Source: CADEDH01 sp965216205 (GTDB lineage: Bacteria; Actinomycetota; Acidimicrobiia; Acidimicrobiales; SZUA-35). From it: 64,000 nucleotides of DNA. This document shows, one piece after another, positions 41,378 through 48,920 of the stretch. Position numbers and translations under genes: made by a program. Under the pieces are notes generated by a model. That model ran no database searches. It was not told the origin of the DNA and saw only the letters and a program-made list of their open reading frames with translations. Within the stretch, counting starts at the first letter, position 1; every line of letters starts with the position of its first letter. The stretch lies in contig OZ244139.1 in the NCBI GenBank assembly GCA_965216205.1, positions 4,774,001-4,838,000 on the forward strand. Direction: 5' to 3'.

Positions 41378-42171
41378 GAGCCCTCCCCACTCTCGCCGCT
41401 CGCCTCGTCGGGCTCTGGATCTGCTTCCGGCATCGGCTCGACGTCGACGATGCCGGGCCACGGCTTCACGATCCGGGCCAGCAGTGGGTAGTCCTTGCGG
41501 AGCGGGTGACCCTCGAAGTCGCCGGGCAGGTACAGGTTCCGGAGACCGGGGTGGCCGGCGAAGGTGATGCCGTACATCTCCCACACCTCCCGTTCGTGCC
41601 AGTCGGCGCCGGGGTACTCGCCGGTCCAGGTGCCGATCGTGAGATCGTCGGCCACGTCGGCTTTGACCGTGAGCCCCAGGTGGGTGGTCAGGCTGTAGAC
41701 CCGGGCCAGCACCTGGAACCGGGTGGCGCCGCCGGTGACACCGTCGGCGCCGGTACCGGTGAGGCCACCGGCATCGGCGGTGCTGTCGTCGGCACCGCCA
41801 CCTCCGCTGTCGCCACTGTCATCATCGCCGCTCTCGCTGGTGGCGGCGGCCGTGGCCGCACCGAGCACCTTGTCGACCTCGGAGTCGAGGCTGCGGCCAT
41901 ACGGTGACTGCATCCAGTCGATGGCGGAGAGCCAGTCGAAGAACCGGAACCGTTGCCGGTTCCGGAGATAGTCGGCGGTGGACGACCACGCCTCGGTCTC
42001 GACCCGGATCCACAGATCGCTCCCGGGGACGAGGTGGCTGGCGACGAGCGCGTCGCCGAGCTCGTCGGTTAGGGCTTCGAGGAGCGACTGCCGTCCCTCG
42101 TCGACCGGTGCCTGCTCGGTCTCGTCGGGGGTGGTGTCGGTGTCTGCGTCAGCTGATGGCAAGGGGATCAC
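41374..42171 (-). CDS. nuoC: NADH-quinone oxidoreductase-like subunit C (cluster 1) with a low-complexity insert
   Basis: A 265-residue 30-kDa-type subunit. The core strands FRFFDWLSAIDWM and the signature block ADWHEREVWEMYGITFAGH, then FEGHPLRKDYPL, are intact. Between them, at about residues 102-150 (DNA 41722-41868), is a Ser/Gly/Asp-rich stretch such as SGDDDSGDSGGGGADD that splits the fold; normal NuoC has a short turn there. The C-terminal tail is acidic. The start is a GTG overlapping the end of nuoB by 23 bp. Confidence 0.93.
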   Translation of the reverse strand: MIPLPSADADTDTTPDETEQAPVDEGRQSLLEALTDELGDALVASHLVPGSDLWIRVETEAWSSTADYLRNRQRFRFFDWLSAIDWMQSPYGRSLDSEVDKVLGAATAAATSESGDDDSGDSGGGGADDSTADAGGLTGTGADGVTGGATRFQVLARVYSLTTHLGLTVKADVADDLTIGTWTGEYPGADWHEREVWEMYGITFAGHPGLRNLYLPGDFEGHPLRKDYPLLARIVKPWPGIVDVEPMPEADPEPDEASGESGEGS

Positions 42172-42649
42172 CCTTCCACTTCTCGGCCATGTCCTCGTTC
42201 TGGATCATCTCCTGCAGGAGGACGATGCCCTCGAGCAGCGCTTCTGGTCGCGGTGGGCAGCCCGGCACGTAGACGTCGACGGGGATGATCTGGTCGACGC
42301 CCTTCGTCACCGAGTAGCTGTCCCAGTAGGGGCCGCCGCAGTTGGCGCACGAACCCATCGAGATCACGTACTTCGGCTCCGGCATCTGCTCGTAGAGCCG
42401 GCGGACGGCCGGCGCCATCTTGTCGGTCACGGTGCCCGATACCACCACAAGGTCGGCCTGGCGGGGGCTGGCGGGCAGCGGGATGACGCCGAGGCGCATC
42501 ACGTCGTAGCGGGGCGACCCGAACGCGGCGCCCATCTCGATCGCGCAGCAGGCGAGACCCCACTGGTAGACCCACAGCGAGTACTTCCGGCTCATGTTGA
42601 GCAGCGAGCTGAGCGCCTTGGGAACCTTGCCCGATTCAACTAGTCCCAT
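42149..42649 (-). CDS. nuoB: NADH-quinone oxidoreductase-like subunit B (cluster 1)
   Basis: A 166-residue subunit binding the terminal 4Fe-4S cluster N2. All four ligands are present: the tandem pair in YQWGLACCAIEMG, one Cys in SMGSCANCGGPY and one in YVPGCPPRPEAL. The ATG at 42647-42649 gives the normal N terminus. The frame is open upstream with a His/Asp-rich translation but has no ATG, GTG or TTG (see 42650-42764). Confidence 0.97.
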   Translation of the reverse strand: MGLVESGKVPKALSSLLNMSRKYSLWVYQWGLACCAIEMGAAFGSPRYDVMRLGVIPLPASPRQADLVVVSGTVTDKMAPAVRRLYEQMPEPKYVISMGSCANCGGPYWDSYSVTKGVDQIIPVDVYVPGCPPRPEALLEGIVLLQEMIQNEDMAEKWKGDPLAIS

Positions 42650-42764
42650 CGGCGTGCCCTTCCGTCGACCCCGGCCCTCGAAGTCGTGCTCGTCATGATC
42701 GTCGTCGTGCTGGTGTCGGTGCTGGTGGTGGTCGTGCTGTCGGTGGTCGTCGAGGTCCGGTTCG
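42650..42764 (-). other. Low-complexity nuoA-nuoB spacer, open in several frames
   Basis: This 115-bp spacer is made of GAC/CAC/CAG-like triplets. In the nuoB frame it reads through without a stop and would encode HDHHQHRHQHDDDHDEHD followed by a basic stretch up to the nuoB ATG, but it has no usual start codon. In another frame an ATG overlapping the nuoA end opens a 44-codon Thr/Ser-rich ORF whose TAG overlaps the nuoB start. Either a translational coupling leader or an ancient N-terminal extension of nuoB could explain it. Confidence 0.4.
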
Positions 42765-43130
42765 TCACGCCCATCGCAGGACGCCCTTGCGCCAGGCGTA
42801 AGCCAAGCCGAGAGCGAGGATGAATATGAAGATCACCATCTCCACCAACCCGAAGTAGCCGTACTGCTCGAGCCGGGTTGCCCAGGGAAAGATGAACACC
42901 GCCTCGACGTCGAACATGACGAACAACAACGCAAAGATGTAGTACCTGATCTGGCTCTGCGACCAACCGGAGCCGACGGGATCGACGCCGCTCTCGTAGT
43001 TCTCGACCTTCCCCGTGGTCGGGCGGTCGGGACGGAGGAGCGACGCGAGCCCGATGAAACCGCCGACGACACCGATCGCCAGCAGGGAGAAGAGAATGAC
43101 GAGCAGATACTCGCGAAGGAACTCCGACAC
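42765..43130 (-). CDS. nuoA: NADH-quinone oxidoreductase-like subunit A (cluster 1)
   Basis: A 121-residue three-helix subunit, first gene of the operon. It has YLLVILFSLLAIGVVGGFIG, the conserved loop KVENYESGVDPVGSGWSQSQ (here with Val rather than the usual Cys in the 'E-CG' loop), and FALLFVMFDVEAVFIFPWA. I choose the GTG at 43128-43130, which gives usual length; an in-frame TTG 48 bases upstream is possible. It is divergent from the cyclotransferase-like gene, so the operon promoter lies around 43131-43179. Confidence 0.93.
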   Translation of the reverse strand: MSEFLREYLLVILFSLLAIGVVGGFIGLASLLRPDRPTTGKVENYESGVDPVGSGWSQSQIRYYIFALLFVMFDVEAVFIFPWATRLEQYGYFGLVEMVIFIFILALGLAYAWRKGVLRWA

Positions 43131-43179
43131 GACTGGCGACTCTACCTGTGGCCAGGGGGCCGAACCAAGATCCAACAAT

Positions 43180-43578
43180 GTGACATTCTCGTGGAGATTG
43201 TCGGAGCCGCCGGCCGATCATGTCCTGGTCGTCTACGGGACCCTTCGCCCTGGTCGCTCCAACTTCGACATCGTCGCCTCGATTCCCGGCACCTGGTTGT
43301 CGGGCACGATCCGGGGAACGCTCGGCACCCACCCGGCCGGCCACTACGCCGGGTTTCCCGCGTTCCGGCGCGAGCCTGCTTCCGACCAGGTGGCCGGTGA
43401 GGTCCCGGTGGATGTGCTCGTCTCGGACGAGCTGCCGGGTCACTGGTCCCGCCTCGACGCATTCGAGGGCCCCGGCTATCGCCGGGTCGTGGTGGCGGTC
43501 ACGCTCGACGCCGACCCCACACCCTTGCAGGCCATGGTGTACGAGTCCTGGCCCGAGGGCGACCCGACCCTCGCCTGA
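43180..43578 (+). CDS. Gamma-glutamylcyclotransferase-like (AIG2/GGCT fold) protein
   Basis: A ~132-residue protein with the GGCT signature at its start, HVLVVYGTLRPG, the GTLGTHPAGHYAGFPAF strand-loop, and RLDAFEGPGYRRVVV, whose Glu is the family's catalytic residue. Such enzymes release 5-oxoproline from gamma-glutamyl amines or act in related cyclotransferase reactions; the substrate is unknown. The start is uncertain: GTG at 43180 or TTG at 43198, neither with a strong ribosome-binding site. It is divergent from nuoA and converges with the SDR gene. Confidence 0.85.
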   Translation: MTFSWRLSEPPADHVLVVYGTLRPGRSNFDIVASIPGTWLSGTIRGTLGTHPAGHYAGFPAFRREPASDQVAGEVPVDVLVSDELPGHWSRLDAFEGPGYRRVVVAVTLDADPTPLQAMVYESWPEGDPTLA

Positions 43579-43591
43579 CCGCGGCGCAACA

Positions 43592-43623
43592 CCCGCACGA
43601 AGTGTCTGGCACCGGTGTGCGGG
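43592..43623. terminator. Possible weak bidirectional terminator between convergent genes
   Basis: CCCGCAC (43592-43598) can pair with GTGCGGG (43617-43623) across an 18-base loop in the 47-bp gap between the convergent cyclotransferase and SDR genes. No T-run is present on either side, so termination is a guess from position. Confidence 0.3.
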
Positions 43624-43625
43624 GG

Positions 43626-44498
43626 TCAGGTGCGGGTGATGTCGAGGCCGAAGAGCTCGCTGAAGCGGGCGGCGTAGGCGTCGTCGTCCTCGATGGCGCC
43701 CAAGGCGATCCAGTCCTGGTCGCTGATCTTGGCCCGACCGCTGCTCAGCTCCTCGCCGCCCCAACCACAGGTGTACCGGAACTTCGGTGGGTCGTCGGTG
43801 GCGGCCGCGTGGATCACCTCGGCCACCTCATCGGGCCGCCCCGGGGTCTGGAGGCCCTTCTCGTAGAACCCGAACAGCCGCCGGTAGTGCGGACCGTAGG
43901 CGCCGGTGACGTCGGGGGCGTCGGTGTTCTTGGCCATGATGGCCGTCATCACGATGCCGGGCTCGATGAGCGCCACCCGTATCCCGAACGGGGCCACCTC
44001 CTGGGCGAGACCCTCGGTCAGGCCCTCCAGCGCCCACTTCGAGGCGACGTAGGGCGACTGGGCGATCGCGGCGATGATCCCGGCGATCGAGGAGACGTTG
44101 ATGATGCAACCACTCCCCCGCTCCCGCATCTGGGGCAGCACCGCCTGGGCGCAGCGGATCGTTCCGTAGAGGTTGACGTCCATCACCTCGGCGTAGGTGT
44201 CGATCGGCGTCTCCTCGGTCACGCCGTTGCCGCCGATGCCGGCGTTGTTGACGAGCACGTCGATCCCGCCTGCCGCGTCGGTGACCTCGGCGATGGCGGC
44301 GTTGACCGAGTCGGCGTCGGTCACGTCGCACACCGCCGGATGCACGGTCACGCCGGCCTCGTCGGCCATCGCCTGGAGCTTCGCCCCCTTGTCGAGGCTC
44401 CGCATGGAGCCGTAGACGGTCCAACCCCGGCCGGCGAGGTCGACCGCGGCCCCCCGACCGATTCCGGAGTTCGCTCCTGTGATGAAGGCAACAGTCAT
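43626..44498 (-). CDS. Short-chain dehydrogenase/reductase (SDR)
   Basis: A 290-residue classical SDR. The cofactor motif is FITGANSGIGRGAAVDL, followed by DVLVNNAGIGGNG, the catalytic Ser in GCIINVSSIAG and the YxxxK pair in QSPYVASKWALEG. Its C-terminal ~60 residues (from PKFRYTCGWGGEEL) extend beyond the minimal fold. The residue after the first strand gives no strong NAD/NADP preference. The substrate is unknown; closest in style are actinobacterial 'SDR family oxidoreductases' acting on lipids or alcohols. The ATG is at 44496-44498, with a large palindrome upstream. Confidence 0.9.
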   Translation of the reverse strand: MTVAFITGANSGIGRGAAVDLAGRGWTVYGSMRSLDKGAKLQAMADEAGVTVHPAVCDVTDADSVNAAIAEVTDAAGGIDVLVNNAGIGGNGVTEETPIDTYAEVMDVNLYGTIRCAQAVLPQMRERGSGCIINVSSIAGIIAAIAQSPYVASKWALEGLTEGLAQEVAPFGIRVALIEPGIVMTAIMAKNTDAPDVTGAYGPHYRRLFGFYEKGLQTPGRPDEVAEVIHAAATDDPPKFRYTCGWGGEELSSGRAKISDQDWIALGAIEDDDAYAARFSELFGLDITRT

Positions 44499-44536
44499 AG
44501 TGCGTGACCCTACAGCCCGGCTTCGACCAGGACCTT

Positions 44537-44591
44537 CCCGAAATTTGTGGAGTTTGCAGCGGCTCCCGCTGCAAACTCCACAAATTTCGGG
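44537..44591. repeat. 26-bp perfect inverted repeat in the SDR/dus divergent gap
   Basis: Left arm 44537-44562 and right arm 44566-44591 are perfectly complementary over 26 bp with a 3-base loop (CTC). The arms begin CCCGAAATTTGTGGAG and close on CAGCGG/CCGCTG. Flanks are not paired beyond a G-T. It is A/T-richer at its outer part than the neighbouring DNA. It sits between two genes transcribed outward (starts 44498 and 44625) and covers almost half of the gap. It could be a cruciform, an operator or a mobile palindromic element. Confidence 0.95.
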
Positions 44592-44624
44592 GGTGCCACG
44601 CTCGACCCAGGCATCCTGGAACCC

Positions 44625-45785
44625 ATGTTGTTGGATCGCATGCCGCAGGCGCCCCCGGAAGGGCTCGTCATCGGGCCGCTCTCGGTGCCGGTGCCGGTGG
44701 TGCTCGCCCCGATGGCCGGCGTGACCAACGCACCCTTCCGGCGGCTGTGTCGACGCTACGGTGCCGGGCTGTACGTGAGCGAGATGATCTCGGCCCGGGC
44801 CCTGTGCGAGGGCAACGAGAAGACCGATCACCTGGCCAGCTTCGCGGCCGACGAGAACCCCCGCAGCCTGCAACTTGCCGGGGTGGAGCCTCGCTATGTC
44901 GGCGACGCCGTCCGTCGCCTGGTCGACGCCGACCGGGTCGATCACATCGACCTCAACTTCGGTTGCCCGGTCCGCAAGGTCACCCGCCATGGCGGGGGTG
45001 GAGCGCTCCCCTACAAGCGGCGTCTCTTCGCCCGCATCGTCGAAGCGGCGGTCGAGGCCGCCACCACCGGGCCTCGACCGGTTCCGGTGACGGTCAAGCT
45101 CCGGGTGGGGATCGACGACGAGCACCGCACCTACCTCGACGCCGGCCGGATCGCCGAACAGGCGGGGGTGGCAGCGGTTGCGCTGCACGGCCGGACCGTG
45201 GCCCAGCTCTATTCCGGCACCGCCGACTGGTCGACGATCGCCCGACTGAAGGAAGCCGTCACGTCGATCCCCGTCCTCGGTAACGGCGACATCTGGGAGG
45301 CCGACGACGCGTTGGCGATGATGGCCGAGACCGGGTGCGACGGTGTGGTGATCGGCCGCGGCTGCCTGGGTCGACCGTGGCTGTTCGGCCAGTTGGCGGC
45401 GGCGATACGGGGCGAGGCGGTGCCACTGCCCCCGTCGTCGGGCGAGGTCATCAGCGTGATGGCCGAGCACGCCGCGCTGCTGGTCGACTGGTTCGGTCCG
45501 CACCGCGGGATTCGCGAGTTCCGCAAGCACACCGGCTGGTATCTGAAGGGCTACCCGGTCGGCGGGGAGCTCCGGGGTCGGCTCGGGCAGATCGAGTCGC
45601 TCGATCACCTCGCCGAACTGCTGTCGCTCGTGCCCGACGCACCCCTGCCGGACGAGAACCGCCGCGTCGCCCGCGGTCATACCCGCGGTCCGCAGACGGT
45701 GGCCCTCCCCGACGGCTGGCTCCACGACCCGCTCGACGACGCCGTCGCCGCCCCGGCCGGCGATTCGTCCGCCTCCGGCGGCTGA
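44625..45785 (+). CDS. dus: tRNA-dihydrouridine synthase (DusB-like)
   Basis: A 386-residue FMN enzyme reducing uridines in tRNA. It has the N-terminal VVLAPMAGVTNAPFRRLCRR, the catalytic-cysteine loop LNFGCPVRKVTRHGGGGA, the substrate-lysine region PVPVTVKLRVGIDDEHRTY, ALHGRTVAQLYSGTADW and VIGRGCLGRPWLFGQL, all in family order. The C-terminal helical domain (FRKHTGWYLKGYPVG) resembles bacterial DusB. I use ATG 44625; ATG 44640 is possible. An earlier in-frame ATG lies in the palindrome and would add 26 unlikely residues. A 61-bp tandem array follows 24 bp after the stop. Confidence 0.93.
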   Translation: MLLDRMPQAPPEGLVIGPLSVPVPVVLAPMAGVTNAPFRRLCRRYGAGLYVSEMISARALCEGNEKTDHLASFAADENPRSLQLAGVEPRYVGDAVRRLVDADRVDHIDLNFGCPVRKVTRHGGGGALPYKRRLFARIVEAAVEAATTGPRPVPVTVKLRVGIDDEHRTYLDAGRIAEQAGVAAVALHGRTVAQLYSGTADWSTIARLKEAVTSIPVLGNGDIWEADDALAMMAETGCDGVVIGRGCLGRPWLFGQLAAAIRGEAVPLPPSSGEVISVMAEHAALLVDWFGPHRGIREFRKHTGWYLKGYPVGGELRGRLGQIESLDHLAELLSLVPDAPLPDENRRVARGHTRGPQTVALPDGWLHDPLDDAVAAPAGDSSASGG

Positions 45786-45809
45786 CGCCGCCCCCACGCC
45801 AGCCCTCCC

Positions 45810-46074
45810 CTGGCAGATCCGGCGCGCACCCCACGTGCAAAACGCTGCCAAAGCCCACAGCACCCCAGCCCTGGCAGATCCCACGCGCACCCCACGTGCA
45901 AAACGCTGCCAAAGCCCACAGCACCCCAGCCCTGGCAGATCCCACGCGCACCCCACGTGCAAAACGCTGCCAAAGCCCACAGCACCCCAGCCCTGGCAGA
46001 TCCCACGCGCACCCCACGTGCAAAACGCTGCCAGTCGAAGGGGAGACCCCGCTTCTGGCAGAATCCACGCGCAC
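45810..46074. repeat. 61-bp tandem repeat array (4 units plus a diverged partial) downstream of dus
   Basis: Units beginning CTGGCAGATCC start at 45810, 45871, 45932 and 45993, with a variant partial copy (TTCTGGCAGAATCC) from 46053. Each unit holds an arm CTGGCAG and an inverse CTGCCA about 35 bp later, so hairpins can form within and between units. Copies 2-4 are nearly identical. The array fills the 307-bp gap between dus and the convergent response regulator gene (45786-46092), where I see no gene. 61 is not a multiple of three, so the open frames through it are not meaningful. Confidence 0.95.
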
Positions 46075-46092
46075 CCTACGGGGCGGAGTGGG

Positions 46093-46803
46093 TCAGGGGT
46101 GCTTGATCAGCTTGTAGCCGAGGCCGCGGATGGTGATGATCGCTGCGGGGTTCGACGGGTCGAGCTCGATCTTGGAGCGGAGCCGCTTGATGTGCACGTC
46201 GAGGGTCTTGGTGTCGCCCACGTAGTCGCTCCCCCACACCCGGTCGATCAGGATCTCCCGCGTCAGAACCCGACCGGCGTTCGCCATGAGCAACCGGAGG
46301 AGGTCGAACTCCTTGAGCGGCAAGTCGACCACCTCACCCCGTACCGTCACCTGGTGGCGTTCGGTGTCGACCGTGACGTCGCCCACGGTGAGGACCTCCC
46401 CCTTGGCCGCCTCCTCGTCGTCGGTGCTCCACTGCGACCGTCGAAGAAGCGCCCGCATGCGGGCCACGAGCTCCCGCAGCCGATAGGGCTTGGTCACGTA
46501 GTCGTCGGCACCGACCTCGAGGCCGACAACGCTGTCGATCTCCTCGGCCTTCGCGGTCACCATGATGATCGGCACCCGCGAGCGGGCCCGGATCTCCCGG
46601 CACACGTCGATACCGGAGATTTTCGGCAGCATCACGTCGAGCAGGACGAGATCGGGTTCGCTGGCCTCGAACCGATCGAGGGCCTCTCGGCCGTCGCGGG
46701 CGACGTCGACGACGAAGCCCTCCCGGGCGAGCCCGATCGTGAGCGCCTCGACGAACGACTCCTCGTCCTCGACGATCAGGATGGTGGCGTTGGCGCTGGT
46801 CAT
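46093..46803 (-). CDS. OmpR-family response regulator of the phosphate cluster (RegX3/PhoB-like)
   Basis: A 236-residue regulator. The receiver has ILIVEDEESFVEAL, the phospho-acceptor in LVLLDVMLPKISGIDV and switch Lys in DYVTKPYRLRE. The winged helix contains FDLLRLLMANAGRVLTRE and ends TIRGLGYKLI. The ATG at 46801-46803 is used; an upstream GTG would add nine residues. It is the last gene of pstSCAB-phoU-kinase-regulator. Genomic context makes it the likely activator of the Pst operon, acting at the PHO-box-like site near 52962. Confidence 0.95.
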   Translation of the reverse strand: MTSANATILIVEDEESFVEALTIGLAREGFVVDVARDGREALDRFEASEPDLVLLDVMLPKISGIDVCREIRARSRVPIIMVTAKAEEIDSVVGLEVGADDYVTKPYRLRELVARMRALLRRSQWSTDDEEAAKGEVLTVGDVTVDTERHQVTVRGEVVDLPLKEFDLLRLLMANAGRVLTREILIDRVWGSDYVGDTKTLDVHIKRLRSKIELDPSNPAAIITIRGLGYKLIKHP

Positions 46804-46826
46804 GAGCCTCTCATCGGTCCGCGGCG

Positions 46827-48122
46827 TCACGGCCGGAAGGTGTCGTCGGCCGGCTCCGCTTCGCCGCTACCGACCGGGCCGAGCGCCGGCAGCCTCACCG
46901 TGAAGGTCGTGCCCTCGCCCTCGGTGGAGTCGACCTCGATCGTGCCGCCGTGGTTGGCGACGACATGGCGGACGATCGAGAGTCCCAGCCCCGTACCACC
47001 GCTCGCCCGGCTGCGGCCCCGGTCGACCCGGTAGAACCGCTCGAAGATCCGGTCGAGGTCCCTGCGGGGGATCCCGATGCCGCTGTCGTGCACGCCGAGC
47101 TCGATCCGGTCGTCGTGGCGGTGCGCGCGAACCGAGACGGTGCCACCGTCGGCCCCGATGTACTTCACCGCGTTGTCGAGCAGGTTGTAGATCGCCGAGC
47201 CGAGCTGGATGGGGTCACCCAGAACCTCGAGGTCGCACGCCGGCAGGAAAACGCCGAGCGCGACGTTGCGCTGCTCCGCCGCAGCCCGGACCCTGTCGGC
47301 CGCCGATGCCACGACCGACTGCAATCCGACCGGTTCGAAGTCGTCGCCGGATCCGTGCTCGATCTCGCTCAACTGGAGGAGGTCGCCGACCGTGTCCGCC
47401 AGCCGCTCGGCCTCACCGTTGATTCGCATCGCGAGCTGGGCGACGACCGCGCGGTCAGCGCCCCGATCGGCCTCGCAGCCGGTCTCGCGGTCGGTCTCGA
47501 GGTCCGTCTCGTCGACCAACGTCTCGGCCAACAGTGCGAGCGCCCCGATCGGCGTCCGCAACTCGTGACTGATGTTGGCCACGAAGTCGCGCCGGATCGC
47601 GTCGATCCGCTCCTGCTCGGTCATGTCGACGATCAACACGTTCACCCCGAGCTCACCGGGCCCTCCTTCCGATCCGATCGGGTGGGCGCTCACCCGGAGC
47701 GTCCGCCGGGGCGGGCCGTAGATCTGCAGCTCGCGATCGCGGCCGGCACCGTCGTCGAGCGTGGCCCGGGCGAGCTCGTCGATGGCCCGGGCCACGACCA
47801 CATCACCGTGCCGGCCGGTGAGAAATGAGCTGGCCACGCCGTTGGCGACCACCTGTCGGCCCTCGGTGTCCACGAGCACGACACCGATCGGCATGCCCTC
47901 GATCGCCGCCTGCAGGCTCGGCCCGTGGTCGGCCTCGGCCGTCTCCGCCGCGGCGGCGCCGTCCACGGCCCGAGCCACCGATCGAAGCTCGCGCTCGAGA
48001 CGACTGGCTCGACGGGTCTGCACGATCACCGCCCCCAGCAGCGCGAGGGCGAGGGCAGCGAGCACCGCCACCAACGTCACCACGACCGCTGAGCCCTGCA
48101 GTGCAGACAACCGTGCGGGCAA
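46827..48122 (-). CDS. Sensor histidine kinase of the phosphate cluster (SenX3/PhoR-like)
   Basis: A ~431-residue kinase with one N-terminal helix (VVVTLVAVLAALALALLGAV). A PAS-like domain follows (AAIEGMPIGVVLVDTEGRQV, ~70-180). The H-box is DFVANISHELRTPIGALALL, followed by NLLDNAVKYIGADG and the ATP-lid motifs HDSGIGIPRRD and GGTGLGLSIVRHV. The single helix without a large extracellular domain fits SenX3/PhoR kinases, which read the state of PstB/PhoU rather than phosphate itself. The start is uncertain: the TTG at 48122 is the longest choice, and TTG or GTG codons 15-45 bases later are equally possible. It lies 37 bp after phoU. Confidence 0.93.
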   Translation of the reverse strand: MPARLSALQGSAVVVTLVAVLAALALALLGAVIVQTRRASRLERELRSVARAVDGAAAAETAEADHGPSLQAAIEGMPIGVVLVDTEGRQVVANGVASSFLTGRHGDVVVARAIDELARATLDDGAGRDRELQIYGPPRRTLRVSAHPIGSEGGPGELGVNVLIVDMTEQERIDAIRRDFVANISHELRTPIGALALLAETLVDETDLETDRETGCEADRGADRAVVAQLAMRINGEAERLADTVGDLLQLSEIEHGSGDDFEPVGLQSVVASAADRVRAAAEQRNVALGVFLPACDLEVLGDPIQLGSAIYNLLDNAVKYIGADGGTVSVRAHRHDDRIELGVHDSGIGIPRRDLDRIFERFYRVDRGRSRASGGTGLGLSIVRHVVANHGGTIEVDSTEGEGTTFTVRLPALGPVGSGEAEPADDTFRP

Positions 48123-48159
48123 CCCGGTTGCAGGTCGTTCGTGCGCACCTGGTCCTCAC

Positions 48160-48897
48160 CTAGTCCTCGTCGGGCGGTTCGACCGCGTCAGCCGCTTCCC
48201 GACCGGATCTCCTGGTCGACGCCCTGGCCGCTCCCGCGTGCTCGGGCATCCAACCGTCGACCATGTAGCGAACCCGCTCGCCGATGTTGACCGCGTGATC
48301 CCCGATGCGCTCGAAGTAGCGGCAGACCAGCGCGAGCTGCACCGCCGGCTGCAGCTCCAGGGCGCTCTCGTCGTGGCTCTCGAAGATCGCCTTCACGGTG
48401 TCGATGTTGAGCCCGTCGAGCCGGTCGTCGATGTCGTCGAGCGCGGAGGCGAGACCGACATCGCGCTCGACGTAGGCGTCGATCGACAGCCGGAAGAGTC
48501 GCGCCGCCTCCTCGCTCATCTGGACGAGCAGGCCGCGGACCCGGGGATCGATCTCGGTGCCGTAGATCCGGCGGGTCGCCTTCGCGATGTTGGTCATGAG
48601 GTCGCCGGAGCGCTCGATCTCGCTGTTCATCCACAACGCAGCCGTGATCGCCCGCAGGTCGGAGGCCATCGGGTTCTGCAGCGCGAGCAGCCGATAGCAC
48701 TGCTCCTCGAGCTCGACGGAGAGCGCGTCGATCAGGTCGTCGTCCTCGATGAGGGCCTGGGCCGCGGTGAGGTCGCTCGAGAGGAAGGCTTCGGTCCCTC
48801 GGGGGATCGCCTCGCTCACCAGGCCGGCCATCTCCACGATCCCCTGGTGCAGGTCGTCGAGCTGTTCCTGGAATCCCGTGCGCAGTGCCTCGGTCAT
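48160..48897 (-). CDS. phoU: PhoU-type phosphate signalling protein
   Basis: A 245-residue all-helical protein with two PhoU repeats. It contains TGFQEQLDDLHQGIVEMAGL at the start, the acidic metal-binding motif IEDDDLIDALSVELEEQCYR in repeat one, and FERIGDHAVNIGERVRYM in repeat two. The closing ~25 residues are basic and acidic linker-like. It couples the Pst transporter to the kinase gene 37 bp downstream. The ATG at 48895-48897 gives the canonical N terminus MTEALRTGF. Confidence 0.95.
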   Translation of the reverse strand: MTEALRTGFQEQLDDLHQGIVEMAGLVSEAIPRGTEAFLSSDLTAAQALIEDDDLIDALSVELEEQCYRLLALQNPMASDLRAITAALWMNSEIERSGDLMTNIAKATRRIYGTEIDPRVRGLLVQMSEEAARLFRLSIDAYVERDVGLASALDDIDDRLDGLNIDTVKAIFESHDESALELQPAVQLALVCRYFERIGDHAVNIGERVRYMVDGWMPEHAGAARASTRRSGREAADAVEPPDED

Positions 48898-48920
48898 GGT
48901 CGTCGCTCCCGGCTCGCCGT

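Noticed and set aside
45451..46074. Open frames across the 61-bp array
   Set aside because: They translate the tandem repeat and the antisense of dus; no start context or family supports them.
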